Assembly: GCA_002408185.1 (NCBI GenBank)
Contig: DHQV01000087.1
Span: 11,228 to 30,768, forward strand
DNA length: 19,541 bases
Direction: 5' to 3'
Source of the DNA: Deltaproteobacteria bacterium UBA5329
Lineage (GTDB): Bacteria; Desulfobacterota; Syntrophorhabdia; Syntrophorhabdales; Syntrophorhabdaceae
Shown here: positions 7,672 to 14,313 of the stretch, in pieces
Numbering within the stretch: the first letter of the stretch is position 1
Layout: every line of letters starts with the position of its first letter
Position numbers and translations under genes: made by a program
The notes under the pieces: model-generated
The model's database searches: none
Told to the model about the DNA's origin: nothing
What the model saw: the letters and a program-made list of their open reading frames with translations, nothing else

Positions 7672-8064
7672 CTAATTCCTAGCAATACATGTGCCAAAGG
7701 GGGTAGAATAATTCATCGATAATAGATTAATATCTAAATGATCTATGCTGCACACAAATCGATAAACTTTGTAAGAAGTTATAAACATTAATTTGAATTT
7801 TTTTACAATATGCCTGAATAAGTTCGATCTGTACTGCGATCTGATATGATGGAAGAATATCACGATTTCGGGTTGGCGGCAAATAAAAGTCTCAAAAAGC
7901 GGGACAATACGTCCCAAAAAGTGGGACAAAATGGGGCAGATCGTGGCTTTTTTGAACGGGCCATTCTTCCCGGATCTACGAACGTCAAATTCAGAATTTT
8001 CCTGGTTTTGGCGGCAATCCGGCCATATAGGGCCATTCACCTCGTAAATAAAAGCTTTCTTCAT
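7672..8064 (-). CDS. Questionable ORF in the flp1 leader region
   Basis: A 130-codon open frame begins MKKAFIYEV at 8064 and has a good ribosome-binding site (AAGGGAG, then ATAA, then ATG) about 24 bases downstream of the predicted start of the P1 promoter. Against it: the protein resembles no family I know, its composition past the first 25 residues is unlike a folded protein, and it runs through the tandem palindromes (7889-7932) and ends across the sigma-54 promoter (7681-7697). A short translated leader or a decayed gene is more plausible than a 130-residue protein. I record it because the start signals are real. Confidence 0.2.
   Translation of the reverse strand: MKKAFIYEVNGPIWPDCRQNQENSEFDVRRSGKNGPFKKATICPILSHFLGRIVPLFETFICRQPEIVIFFHHIRSQYRSNLFRHIVKKFKLMFITSYKVYRFVCSIDHLDINLLSMNYSTPFGTCIARN
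7681..7697 (-). promoter_or_regulatory. Sigma-54 promoter of flp1
   Basis: On the minus strand the sequence reads TTGGCACATGTATTGCT, which matches the sigma-54 (RpoN) consensus TTGGCAC-N5-TTGCW exactly, with the required 10 bases between the -24 GG and the -12 GC. Transcription would start near 7670, giving a leader of about 48 bases to the flp1 ATG. Such promoters need an enhancer-binding activator; a candidate site lies about 200 bp upstream (7889-7932). The TTGGCAC half is in an otherwise A/T-rich stretch, which makes a chance match less likely. Confidence 0.82.
7889..7932. repeat. Two tandem 22-bp palindromic repeats, candidate activator-binding site
   Basis: Two copies, 7889-7910 and 7911-7932, each contain GTCYC-N7-GGGAC with an AAAAAG spacer: GTCTC at 7889, GGGAC at 7901, GTCCC at 7911, GGGAC at 7923, each GGGAC followed by AA. 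The 22-bp period is about two helical turns, so two dimers would bind the same face of the DNA. The site is roughly 220-260 bp upstream of the predicted sigma-54 start of flp1, within the range for a bacterial enhancer. I do not recognise the cognate regulator. Confidence 0.6.
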
Positions 8065-8094
8065 TTATCTCCCTTTTTAACCATATCTGGAACA

Positions 8095-8144
8095 AGTATA
8101 TAGAACATGAAAAATCCTTGCAAGATGTAGAATTAATTTACAGG
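8095..8144 (-). promoter_or_regulatory. P1: shared operator/promoter module, copy 1 (towards flp1)
   Basis: Read on the minus strand, a TGTA-N9-TACA palindrome (8142-8126) is followed by TC, a -35 TTGCAA (8123-8118), a 17-bp spacer and a -10 TATACT (8100-8095). Transcription would start near 8088 and run towards flp1 through the tandem repeats. The 26-bp block containing the palindrome is identical at 24 of 26 positions to copy 2 (9869-9894), and the following 28 bases align without gaps to both other copies at the -10 region. Palindrome centre is about 45 bases before the predicted start, a position used by activators. Confidence 0.6.
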
Positions 8145-8301
8145 TAAACTGATATGGCGGGGCACAAGGGAAGATAGTACACGATAGTATAGGAACATTT
8201 TCCGTATCGGGTGATCGTCATGTTTCGGTCGATCGGGAGTGGTCCCGCGTCAGGTCGTTACAGCTGCATCAGAGAATAATTTCTCTGTCACCCCGGGGCT
8301 G
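8145..8301. other. Intergenic stretch upstream of the ATPase gene
   Basis: This part of the gap between the flp1 and ATPase transcripts contains no credible gene. A GGGCAC at about 8160 recalls a -24 element but no -12 GC follows at the right distance, so I do not call a sigma-54 promoter here. A CCCCGGGG palindrome sits just downstream at 8291-8298. Confidence 0.5.
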
Positions 8302-8310
8302 TGCTACAAT
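8302..8310 (+). promoter_or_regulatory. Extended -10 promoter candidate for the leader ORF and AAA+ ATPase
   Basis: TGCTACAAT (8302-8310) fits the extended -10 form TGN-TACAAT. No convincing -35 is present at 16-18 bp upstream, as is common for extended -10 promoters. A start near 8317 would give about 50 bases before the leader ORF and about 98 before the ATPase gene. Confidence 0.4.
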
Positions 8311-8367
8311 ATTTTCCACGGTTAGAACGGGGAGCAATTAAGGAGCGTCGATAAGAGAGGAAAGAAC

Positions 8368-8418
8368 ATGATCAGCCCGCAGTGCGGCGGCCAATTGAAA
8401 GGGAGGTTTATGCAATGA
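8368..8418 (+). CDS. 16-codon leader ORF overlapping the ATPase start
   Basis: ATG at 8368 follows GAGAGGAAAG with good spacing and opens a frame encoding MISPQCGGQLKGRFMQ. Its TGA stop (8416-8418) overlaps the ATPase ATG (8415-8417) as ATGA, and the ATPase ribosome-binding site GGGAGGT (8401-8407) lies inside it. This arrangement is typical of translational coupling. The peptide sequence itself suggests no function, and its short length means it could be a chance frame. Confidence 0.4.
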   Translation: MISPQCGGQLKGRFMQ

Positions 8419-9689
8419 ACGATTCGTGCGATTCAAACAATAACGTCACACCCATCGTGCCCATGACCGTGGAAGAAACCCAACTGGACTTCAATTTTCT
8501 GGCAGATCTGGCACTGAAGACGGTGTATACGGATGCGAACTGTTCCACAGCCCGTGCAGCGGAGAAGCTCTGCCTGTCAGTGCCCGTTACGCAATCACTG
8601 CTTCAGCACCTCTATAAAGAGAAGCTGATCGAGATCCGCGGCCAGGTCAATTACATGAACTATCAATATGCCATGCTTGACCGCGGGTGGCAGAGGGCAA
8701 ACAGGCTCCTGGACGTCAATGGCTACATCGGGCCGGCCCCTGTTTCCTTGCAATCGTATAGAGACATGGTGGCACGTCAGGGTTGTGACCGGGAACCAAT
8801 ATCGCCTGGATTTGTGAAAAACGCCCTGTCCGATCTCGTCTTGCCCGAGATCACGATGCAAACCGCCGGTTTGGTGGCGAATTCCCGGCGCAGCCTTTTT
8901 ATGTTTGGCGAACCAGGGAATGGAAAGACCTCCATTGCCGTTGCGCTTCACTCCGCCCAGCCTGGAGAGGTCTGGATCCCGTATGCGATCGAGGTTGACA
9001 ACCAGATAATAAAAGTCTTCGACCAGCACAATCACGTGCGGGTAGAAGAGGACGGCAGTAATGGTTATGATAGACGCTGGATCAAGATCGAGCGCCCCCT
9101 GGTCGTTGTCGGCGGGGAGATGACGATCGAGACCATGGACCTGATATACAGCCGCACGGTTCGGTATTATGAGGCGCCATTCCAGATGAAGGCCAATGGA
9201 GGGACACTGATCATTGACGATTTCGGCCGGCAGCGGGTCGATCCAGCGGACCTCCTGAACCGCTGGATCGTTCCTTTGGAGCGCGGCACGGATTACCTGA
9301 CCCTCCACACGGGTAAAAAAATAGAGATCCCCTTTGAGCCTCTGCTTATTTTTGCCACGAACCTGGATCTCGAGGGCCTCGTGGACGAGGCGTTTTTGCG
9401 CCGTATGGGGTACCGGCTCTATATAGCCCCGCCTACCCGTGAACAGTACGGCTCGATCTTTCAGAAAGTCGTAAAAGATAATGGACTCGTGTATGATCCG
9501 AAGCTGCTCGAGTTCCTTTTACAGCGTTATGAAGAAAAAAAACGTCCCCTGAGGTGTTGCGAACCCCGGGACCTCATTTATCGCGTAATCGATATCTGCC
9601 GGTATGCCGGTCAGCCTCCCGAGCTCTCCAGAGATTTGCTCGAGCTTGCATGGATAAATTACTTCGGAAGAGATAAGGACCCGATATAA
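8415..9689 (+). CDS. AAA+ ATPase with N-terminal winged-helix domain, Tad-associated
   Basis: The 424-residue protein joins a putative winged-helix region (about 35-105: ARAAEKLCLSVPVTQSLLQ, then QYAMLDRGWQRANRLLD) to an AAA+ module. Walker A is GEPGNGKT at 165-172, Walker B GTLIIDDFG at 263-271, sensor 1 LIFATN at 311-316 and a candidate arginine finger FLRRMGYR at 328-334; a helical lid ends the protein. ATPases of this kind are found beside Tad genes in several phyla, but I know of no defined role. A regulator or remodelling factor for the pilus system is possible. I prefer the ATG at 8415, with GGGAGGT seven bases upstream, over an in-frame GTG at 8382. It is divergent from the flp1 operon and upstream of tadE in the same direction. 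Confidence 0.85.
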   Translation: MNDSCDSNNNVTPIVPMTVEETQLDFNFLADLALKTVYTDANCSTARAAEKLCLSVPVTQSLLQHLYKEKLIEIRGQVNYMNYQYAMLDRGWQRANRLLDVNGYIGPAPVSLQSYRDMVARQGCDREPISPGFVKNALSDLVLPEITMQTAGLVANSRRSLFMFGEPGNGKTSIAVALHSAQPGEVWIPYAIEVDNQIIKVFDQHNHVRVEEDGSNGYDRRWIKIERPLVVVGGEMTIETMDLIYSRTVRYYEAPFQMKANGGTLIIDDFGRQRVDPADLLNRWIVPLERGTDYLTLHTGKKIEIPFEPLLIFATNLDLEGLVDEAFLRRMGYRLYIAPPTREQYGSIFQKVVKDNGLVYDPKLLEFLLQRYEEKKRPLRCCEPRDLIYRVIDICRYAGQPPELSRDLLELAWINYFGRDKDPI

Positions 9690-10041
9690 TCAAATAAATT
9701 GTCAGAGCAAGGGAGACAGCTAACCCAATTGTACTAAAATTGTCTATTCCGATTAAGCTTGTCATCGGGGAAAGGCCATCAGGGTAGATTGTAAAGACAA
9801 CCAGTCCAGTATATCGATATTCAAACGTGACCAATCATCATTTTTGCACGATAACAGGCGTTAAAATGCCTGTAAAACAATTCTACATCTTGCATTACTA
9901 TCCCGGGTTCAATATATTGATTATATATACGCTTCGTGACCGTATGAGTGCCAGTCACGCGGTCAGGGTAAAAGAGATCTAAAGGTGAATGGTCAAAGGC
10001 ATTATGAATGGACAGGCATCTGACTGATAGGTGAACCGCTA
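9690..10041. other. Intergenic region between ATPase and tadE leader
   Basis: No protein gene of normal length is visible. The stretch holds a perfect 6-bp hairpin ACAGGC/GCCTGT (9854-9873) with an 8-base loop, the P2 promoter module (9869-9918) and then A/T-rich sequence with only very short frames. A hairpin immediately overlapping the palindrome of P2 could be a weak terminator for the ATPase transcript, but it lacks a T-run. Confidence 0.55.
9869..9918 (+). promoter_or_regulatory. P2: shared operator/promoter module, copy 2 (towards tadE)
   Basis: A TGTA-N9-TACA palindrome (9871-9887) is followed by TC, -35 TTGCAT (9890-9895), a 17-bp spacer containing TCCCGGGTTC and -10 TATATT (9913-9918). 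Predicted start is near 9925, about 260 bases before tadE. It shares 24 of 26 bases with P1 over the palindrome block, and about 40 of 54 bases with P3 over the whole module, in the same register. The common architecture suggests one regulator. Confidence 0.65.
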
Positions 10042-10170
10042 ATGAAAAAAAGGAATGACAATTTGAATAAGTCCAGTAAGGATCTCCCTTCAACGTTAAT
10101 GACAATTGTGTTGCCAAACATAGGTTTCAGTGATATTTTTGTGAAAAGAATATACTGTTCGATTTCATAA
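10042..10170 (+). CDS. Possible 42-residue leader ORF upstream of tadE
   Basis: An ATG at 10042, with AGGTG about 8 bases upstream, opens a frame starting MKKRNDNLNKSSKDLPS and ending at a TAA (10168-10170). It lies between the P2 promoter and tadE; the tadE ribosome-binding site AGGGAGG follows the stop at once, which would allow coupled translation. A basic N-terminus and a moderately hydrophobic middle (LMTIVLPNIGFSDIFV) are visible, but no family. It may be a real small protein, a regulatory leader, or a chance frame. Confidence 0.3.
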   Translation: MKKRNDNLNKSSKDLPSTLMTIVLPNIGFSDIFVKRIYCSIS

Positions 10171-10185
10171 AGGGAGGAAAATCAA

Positions 10186-10671
10186 TTGAGAAAAATTCTC
10201 AAGTCGAATCGTGGCGTGGCCGCTGTCGAGATGGCCCTGGTTACACCTCTCCTTCTTGTACTGCTTTTTGGTATTATTGAGTTCGGTGCGGTCTTGTATA
10301 ATAAAGCCGTGATCACGAACGCCAGTCGTGAAGGAGCCCGTTTCGCAGCGGGATTTTACACAAACCCGGCGAATGCCACTTCGCAGCGCCCTACATGCGA
10401 CCAAATTATAAATTACGTGACGAGTTACGTGCATAAACATTTCCTCAATTTCAAGAGCCCGAACCCACAAGCTATTACGGTCAGCTGTCCAAGTTTGCCC
10501 ACTAATGAATACGCGGGACACATCGACACGGTCAGAATTAAGTATACTTATGATTTTTTGGTCCTTGGACCTTTGGTCGCCCTTGCGACTCGCTCTGGAT
10601 CCACACCGGCGTGGTCGACCCTGACCTTGTCATCACAGACTACAATGCGGGACGAGAACCAGGAATCATAA
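10186..10671 (+). CDS. tadE: TadE-like pseudopilin
   Basis: TadE is a membrane pseudopilin needed for Flp pilus biogenesis and processed by the prepilin peptidase. The 161-residue product shows the class signature near its start: a basic leader MRKILKSNRG, the junction G|VAAVEMALV with Glu at +5, a hydrophobic helix (about 17-32) and FGAVLYNKAVITNASREGAR, the conserved TadE segment. The periplasmic remainder contains two cysteines (TCDQ and SCPS) that could pair. The start is a TTG at 10186, supported by AGGGAGG seven to eight bases upstream and by the correct leader length; no ATG is available nearby. It is 121 bases from tadG. Confidence 0.9.
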   Translation: MRKILKSNRGVAAVEMALVTPLLLVLLFGIIEFGAVLYNKAVITNASREGARFAAGFYTNPANATSQRPTCDQIINYVTSYVHKHFLNFKSPNPQAITVSCPSLPTNEYAGHIDTVRIKYTYDFLVLGPLVALATRSGSTPAWSTLTLSSQTTMRDENQES

Positions 10672-10792
10672 GCTGGCCCTTGAAGCACACTGCCTGCAAG
10701 GCGGAGCGAAGATCCAACGGGATGATGACAGGAAGAGCTACATGAAGGTCCATGTTTAATATATATCCAGCGTAGCATGGGGAGGCAATAAA

Positions 10793-12118
10793 ATGGGCAA
10801 GAAAATGTCTCGAACGAAGCAAATATTAACCGGAACTCGTGGAGCGGTGGCAATTATTGTAGCCGTTGTTACGATGTTTGTGCTTCTTGGTTTTGCCGCG
10901 TTTGCTATCGACTTCGGATATGCATACGTTGTCAAGAACGAGCTTCAAAACGCAGCCGACGCCGCAGCCCTTGCGGGGGCCTCCGTACTGTTCAGTGATA
11001 ACGGACGTTGCCTTGCAGCCGGCAGCCCGTATAGTTGTTGCAGCGGTTCCAAAACCGGTTCTTGCGATCCGGGTGTGATCGATGTAGCTAATGTAACCAC
11101 AACTGCCCAGGAAGTGGCAGCAAGGAACAAGAGCGGTGGCGCACCGGTTCCTGTCCCAACTGTAGAGATTGGGCACTATGCGTTTGCTGCTTCCCCTGCT
11201 TCCCCAGGGGACTTTACTCCCACGACCACGTACACCCAGATCATCGACTGGGTAACCCGGGACTTCAGCGATCTGAATGGCGATACCGCCTTTATCAATG
11301 CTGTCAAGGTTACGGTGTCGCGAACCGACGTTCCCCGCTTTTTTTCACGGATTTGGAGCTCTGCCCCCCTTGCACTCACCGTTCAGGCAACGGCCTACGT
11401 GGGGTTCGCAGGAAGTTTGGAGCCGGGCGCGGCTGATCAGCCCATAGCCATCTGCAAACAATCTATAACGGATAAAGACGGGAAGTATACCGCCTGCAAC
11501 ACGGGCAGGATGTCGAACAGTGGAAGCGATGCCGACACACACAACACCTCCGCATGGACCAACTTTACTCAGCCCTGTGAAACTGCAAATAAACACACAG
11601 TTGAATCTCTAATATGCGCAACAGGCAATCCCAAGCCGATCAGGTTCGGGTCCGGTATAGGTTCTACTGGTGGTACAGTTAACGTTATTTTGAAGAGCCT
11701 GCGTGATAATTGTTTCAAACCAAGAACCCGGACCCAACCATTGAACGCGACACTACCGGTGGTTGACTGTCCCAAAAACAACCCGGACGTTTGTTCTAAA
11801 GTTGTTGGGGTTGTGAATGTTGACATTGTCTGGATATCGGAAAAAGATGCTGATACGGAAAAGAAGTTTGCAGACGAGGACTTCCCTCCCTCCCAGATGG
11901 GAAGTTGGACCTGTCCCAGCGGGTATACCCGGGTACAATGCTGGGATCATTTCGTTGATCATTTCAAACTCAAAAATGTCGATGACCTTACGGCCACGTA
12001 TGCCCAGAAATCCATTTATTTTGTTCCCACCTGCACACCGCATGAGCCCACGGGTGGGACCGGCGGGGAAAATTACGGTGTCCTGGCCCGTTTTCCTGTT
12101 CTGGTGAACGCACGATGA
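10793..12118 (+). CDS. tadG: TadG-like pilus protein with cysteine-rich ectodomain
   Basis: The 441-residue protein has the TadE/TadG-type N-terminus: basic start, RGAVAIIVAVVTMFVLLGF membrane segment (about 16-39), AIDFGYAYVVKNELQNAADA at 38-57 and AALAGA. It is a single-pass envelope protein with a large exported domain. I count 14 cysteines after residue 70, among them CC and several CxxxxxxC-like pairs, which points to disulfide bonds. I see no von Willebrand A metal site, so it is TadG-like rather than the vWA form. GGGGAGG precedes the ATG. It forms a likely operon with tadE and ends facing the convergent gene at 12309. Confidence 0.85.
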   Translation: MGKKMSRTKQILTGTRGAVAIIVAVVTMFVLLGFAAFAIDFGYAYVVKNELQNAADAAALAGASVLFSDNGRCLAAGSPYSCCSGSKTGSCDPGVIDVANVTTTAQEVAARNKSGGAPVPVPTVEIGHYAFAASPASPGDFTPTTTYTQIIDWVTRDFSDLNGDTAFINAVKVTVSRTDVPRFFSRIWSSAPLALTVQATAYVGFAGSLEPGAADQPIAICKQSITDKDGKYTACNTGRMSNSGSDADTHNTSAWTNFTQPCETANKHTVESLICATGNPKPIRFGSGIGSTGGTVNVILKSLRDNCFKPRTRTQPLNATLPVVDCPKNNPDVCSKVVGVVNVDIVWISEKDADTEKKFADEDFPPSQMGSWTCPSGYTRVQCWDHFVDHFKLKNVDDLTATYAQKSIYFVPTCTPHEPTGGTGGENYGVLARFPVLVNAR

Positions 12119-12144
12119 CCGGATGGTAGAAAGCGCATGGGATA

Positions 12145-12198
12145 GTATCAATTAATTCTTCGAGAAAAAGATTAAATACGCGATCTTTTGATTGATAC
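12145..12198. terminator. Nested hairpin between convergent genes, candidate bidirectional terminator
   Basis: An outer 8-bp inverted repeat GTATCAAT (12145-12152) and ATTGATAC (12191-12198) encloses an inner 7-bp stem AAAAGAT (12166-12172) and ATCTTTT (12183-12189) with a 10-base loop. The inner stem has A-rich and T-rich flanks on opposite sides, so it can act as a weak terminator on either strand. It lies between tadG (ending 12118) and the minus-strand gene ending at 12309. Stems are A/T-rich, so strength is uncertain. Confidence 0.45.
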
Positions 12199-12308
12199 AA
12201 CATCGTCAACGAGAAAGACATCGGGAATGTGCTTGTGAACTTACAAATAGCCATCATGGGAGTTGGGGTATTGATAAACTGTTACAAAGGAGATTTTAGC
12301 TATACCGG

Positions 12309-13829
12309 CTAACGTTTCACGAAAAGAACGCTGCCAACATCGCTATATACTAATTTCCATTTGATATTGCTACTGATTTTTTTGATCAAGGTGGTACGTG
12401 CAGCTATAAGTATCATGTCCGGGGGGTAGTCGTTAAGGAATATGTCGTAGCTTTGCCCCCCACGGATGAAATCAAAATATTTTGTGACCACGATAACCGG
12501 GTAAACTGTTTCATAGCGGCCATCCAGTGCTACCTTGCACTTTGGATAGAGATTCCACATAATGTATTCACCCCATCCAAATTCGGTCAGTAGATTACCC
12601 TCAAGTCCTTTGCCATTTATGTAATCGACTGCCCCAACGGGGTAGTACAATTCCGGACCTGAAAAAGATTTAGGTTCTGCTGGAACATACAATGTAAAAG
12701 GAGACTTCTGTATAAATTTTACAGCAATCAGTAAGGTCAAGAGCATCGTGATAATGATAATGGCGGCCGTCCATTTTCTGCGGTACACAACACTAAACCC
12801 TACCTTCGATTGCAAGTCTTCAATGTAAAGGTTAAACAAGCAAGGTACATATACTGCCATGAGCAAATAAAAAAATACCAGATGCCGTATATGCTTGATC
12901 CCGAGATAGAGAGTTACAGCTAATGCAAGAAGGGCGGTGATATCTCTCCATCGATTTCTTATCGCCAGAAATACCACCAGCACAAGCGTAGCGAGAGGAT
13001 TCATGATCTCTTGCCAGGAGATATTGCCGGAAATATAGGCGTTTATTATAGAAGCCCATTCCCATATTTCAGGCCGAGGCATCGATACGGCCCTATAAAG
13101 ATACGCCCAGTACTGAAAACCGTAGGGATTTACGAGGGTGACAACCGTCGAGAACACAAGCGCATACATAAACGGAAGAAAAGGACGACGCGATATCGCC
13201 TCCCCGACAGCGTATACGCCTATAAGGCCCAATCCCGCCAAAAATCCTCCGTGCAAATTGCACCAGAGAACCTGAATAAAAGTGAGGACAAGTAGATATC
13301 GCCATTCCTGTTTGATTCTTGCCCGTTCGAGCAGAAAAATATAAACAGCGAAAAAAAGATACGTAAAAACCTGCGCACGGACAGGGGCGTAACCGAAGAA
13401 AAGCCAACCTTGCAGTGCCATGATGATCAAAAGTCCTGAAGTTAGCGGATTGGCTCCACGAAGTCTGGCAGTGAGGTATACAAACCAGCAAGTTGCGCTG
13501 CCGGCCAGATATTTGATAACTTGGAGTCCTGCGCTGCCCGTGAACTTATACACCGGGTAGAAGATTACGCCGGTCAGCCATTCATGGTAGACCCAGGGAT
13601 CCAATGTTGGAACATAAGAAAAGACATCCCTATACGGAAAATGACCGCTTGTCCAAAACTGTCTTCCAAATGCCAGATAACCCCACAGATCGACATCTGC
13701 CGTTGTGGTAGCCAAACGATTCAATATTATGAAAAACAAAAAGGAGAAAAACGCGAAACCGAGTAATCGGCTGTTCGCTCTGGCGGTGGGCCTGCTCGCG
13801 CTTTCGTTTTTGGTTTCGTCTAGTTGCAT
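12309..13829 (-). CDS. GT-C-like polytopic membrane protein (putative glycosyltransferase)
   Basis: The 506-residue protein has about ten to twelve hydrophobic segments and a soluble C-terminal part from about residue 375. After the first membrane segment it carries DVDLW (45-49) and then HEW (82-84), an acidic loop as seen in GT-C glycosyltransferases. The C-terminal part contains GNLLTEFGWGEYIMWNLYP and a following LDGRYETVYP, a pattern common in uncharacterised bacterial GT-C relatives. It could transfer a lipid-linked sugar to a surface protein or polymer. Proximity to pilus genes makes pilin or pseudopilin glycosylation a possibility, but nothing in the sequence shows the substrate. The ATG at 13829 has only a weak AAGG/GTAGGG upstream. 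It stands alone and converges on tadG. Confidence 0.6.
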   Translation of the reverse strand: MQLDETKNESASRPTARANSRLLGFAFFSFLFFIILNRLATTTADVDLWGYLAFGRQFWTSGHFPYRDVFSYVPTLDPWVYHEWLTGVIFYPVYKFTGSAGLQVIKYLAGSATCWFVYLTARLRGANPLTSGLLIIMALQGWLFFGYAPVRAQVFTYLFFAVYIFLLERARIKQEWRYLLVLTFIQVLWCNLHGGFLAGLGLIGVYAVGEAISRRPFLPFMYALVFSTVVTLVNPYGFQYWAYLYRAVSMPRPEIWEWASIINAYISGNISWQEIMNPLATLVLVVFLAIRNRWRDITALLALAVTLYLGIKHIRHLVFFYLLMAVYVPCLFNLYIEDLQSKVGFSVVYRRKWTAAIIIITMLLTLLIAVKFIQKSPFTLYVPAEPKSFSGPELYYPVGAVDYINGKGLEGNLLTEFGWGEYIMWNLYPKCKVALDGRYETVYPVIVVTKYFDFIRGGQSYDIFLNDYPPDMILIAARTTLIKKISSNIKWKLVYSDVGSVLFVKR

Positions 13830-14272
13830 TATGGATCCCTACCTTGAAACGATGTTATTCATTTTAATTAACAATTTAATTTTATATCACCACGCACCAC
13901 CTCCAGAGTTAGCCTGGTTAGGCTTTCTCCTGTATTGAGCTGGCAACTATTTGCCTAACTGTTATCAAGCTTTCCATAATCTTGATTTGATTACAAGACG
14001 AAATATCCACATCTTCTGGTCAAGTTGTGGAAAAAGAAGATAGTCTGCTTCCTTGAATTTCGCTCGATCGAAGTAAAAAAGTTGTAGTACTGGATCACCT
14101 GAGCGATTGCGGCTTTTCTTACAGCAGATTTTGCACTTGGAGAATGACTCAAAAATGGGTATGCTTCCCGGATGGAAGCTTTCAACATCGCTCGGTGGTC
14201 ACGTGTAGGGGCGAGTCGTTGATGATGCCGCGAACGGCTTTTTCCTACCTCCTCGAGGTTATGGAGTTACAA
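13830..14272. other. Intergenic region upstream of the GT-C-like gene and IS remnant
   Basis: No gene is supported. Small features visible are a 5-bp hairpin AGCCT/AGGCT near 13911-13924 and a minus-strand frame of 65 codons (13991-14188) without ribosome-binding site or family resemblance. The promoter of the minus-strand gene at 13829 should be in the first part but I see no clear -35/-10 pair. Confidence 0.5.
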
Positions 14273-14313
14273 CCTGAATTCCCGGCCTCGTTACAATAGG
14301 CCGGGAATTCAGG
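14273..14313. repeat. Perfect 16-bp inverted repeat at the istA breakpoint
   Basis: CCTGAATTCCCGGCCT (14273-14288) and its exact complement (14298-14313) flank a 9-base loop. The right arm reads in frame into the istA remnant and resembles the istA coding sequence just before the conserved EKGGVEG motif; the left arm looks like a reversed copy of it. This suggests a fold-back duplication formed when the 5' part of the element was deleted. Confidence 0.75.

Noticed and set aside
8595..9308. Minus-strand open frame (237 codons)
   Set aside because: Antisense to the AAA+ ATPase and without family features.
9574..9834. 86-codon minus-strand frame with a hydrophobic stretch
   Set aside because: Overlaps the 3' end of the ATPase gene and lacks a ribosome-binding site.
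8119..9894. Inverted copies of the 26-bp palindrome block flanking the ATPase gene as a site-specific inversion (phase-variation) system
   Set aside because: A third copy precedes flp2, all three align with promoter hexamers in register, and no recombinase gene is near. A promoter/operator module explains the repeat better.
13991..14188. 65-codon minus-strand frame
   Set aside because: No ribosome-binding site, no recognisable family, and A/T-rich surroundings.
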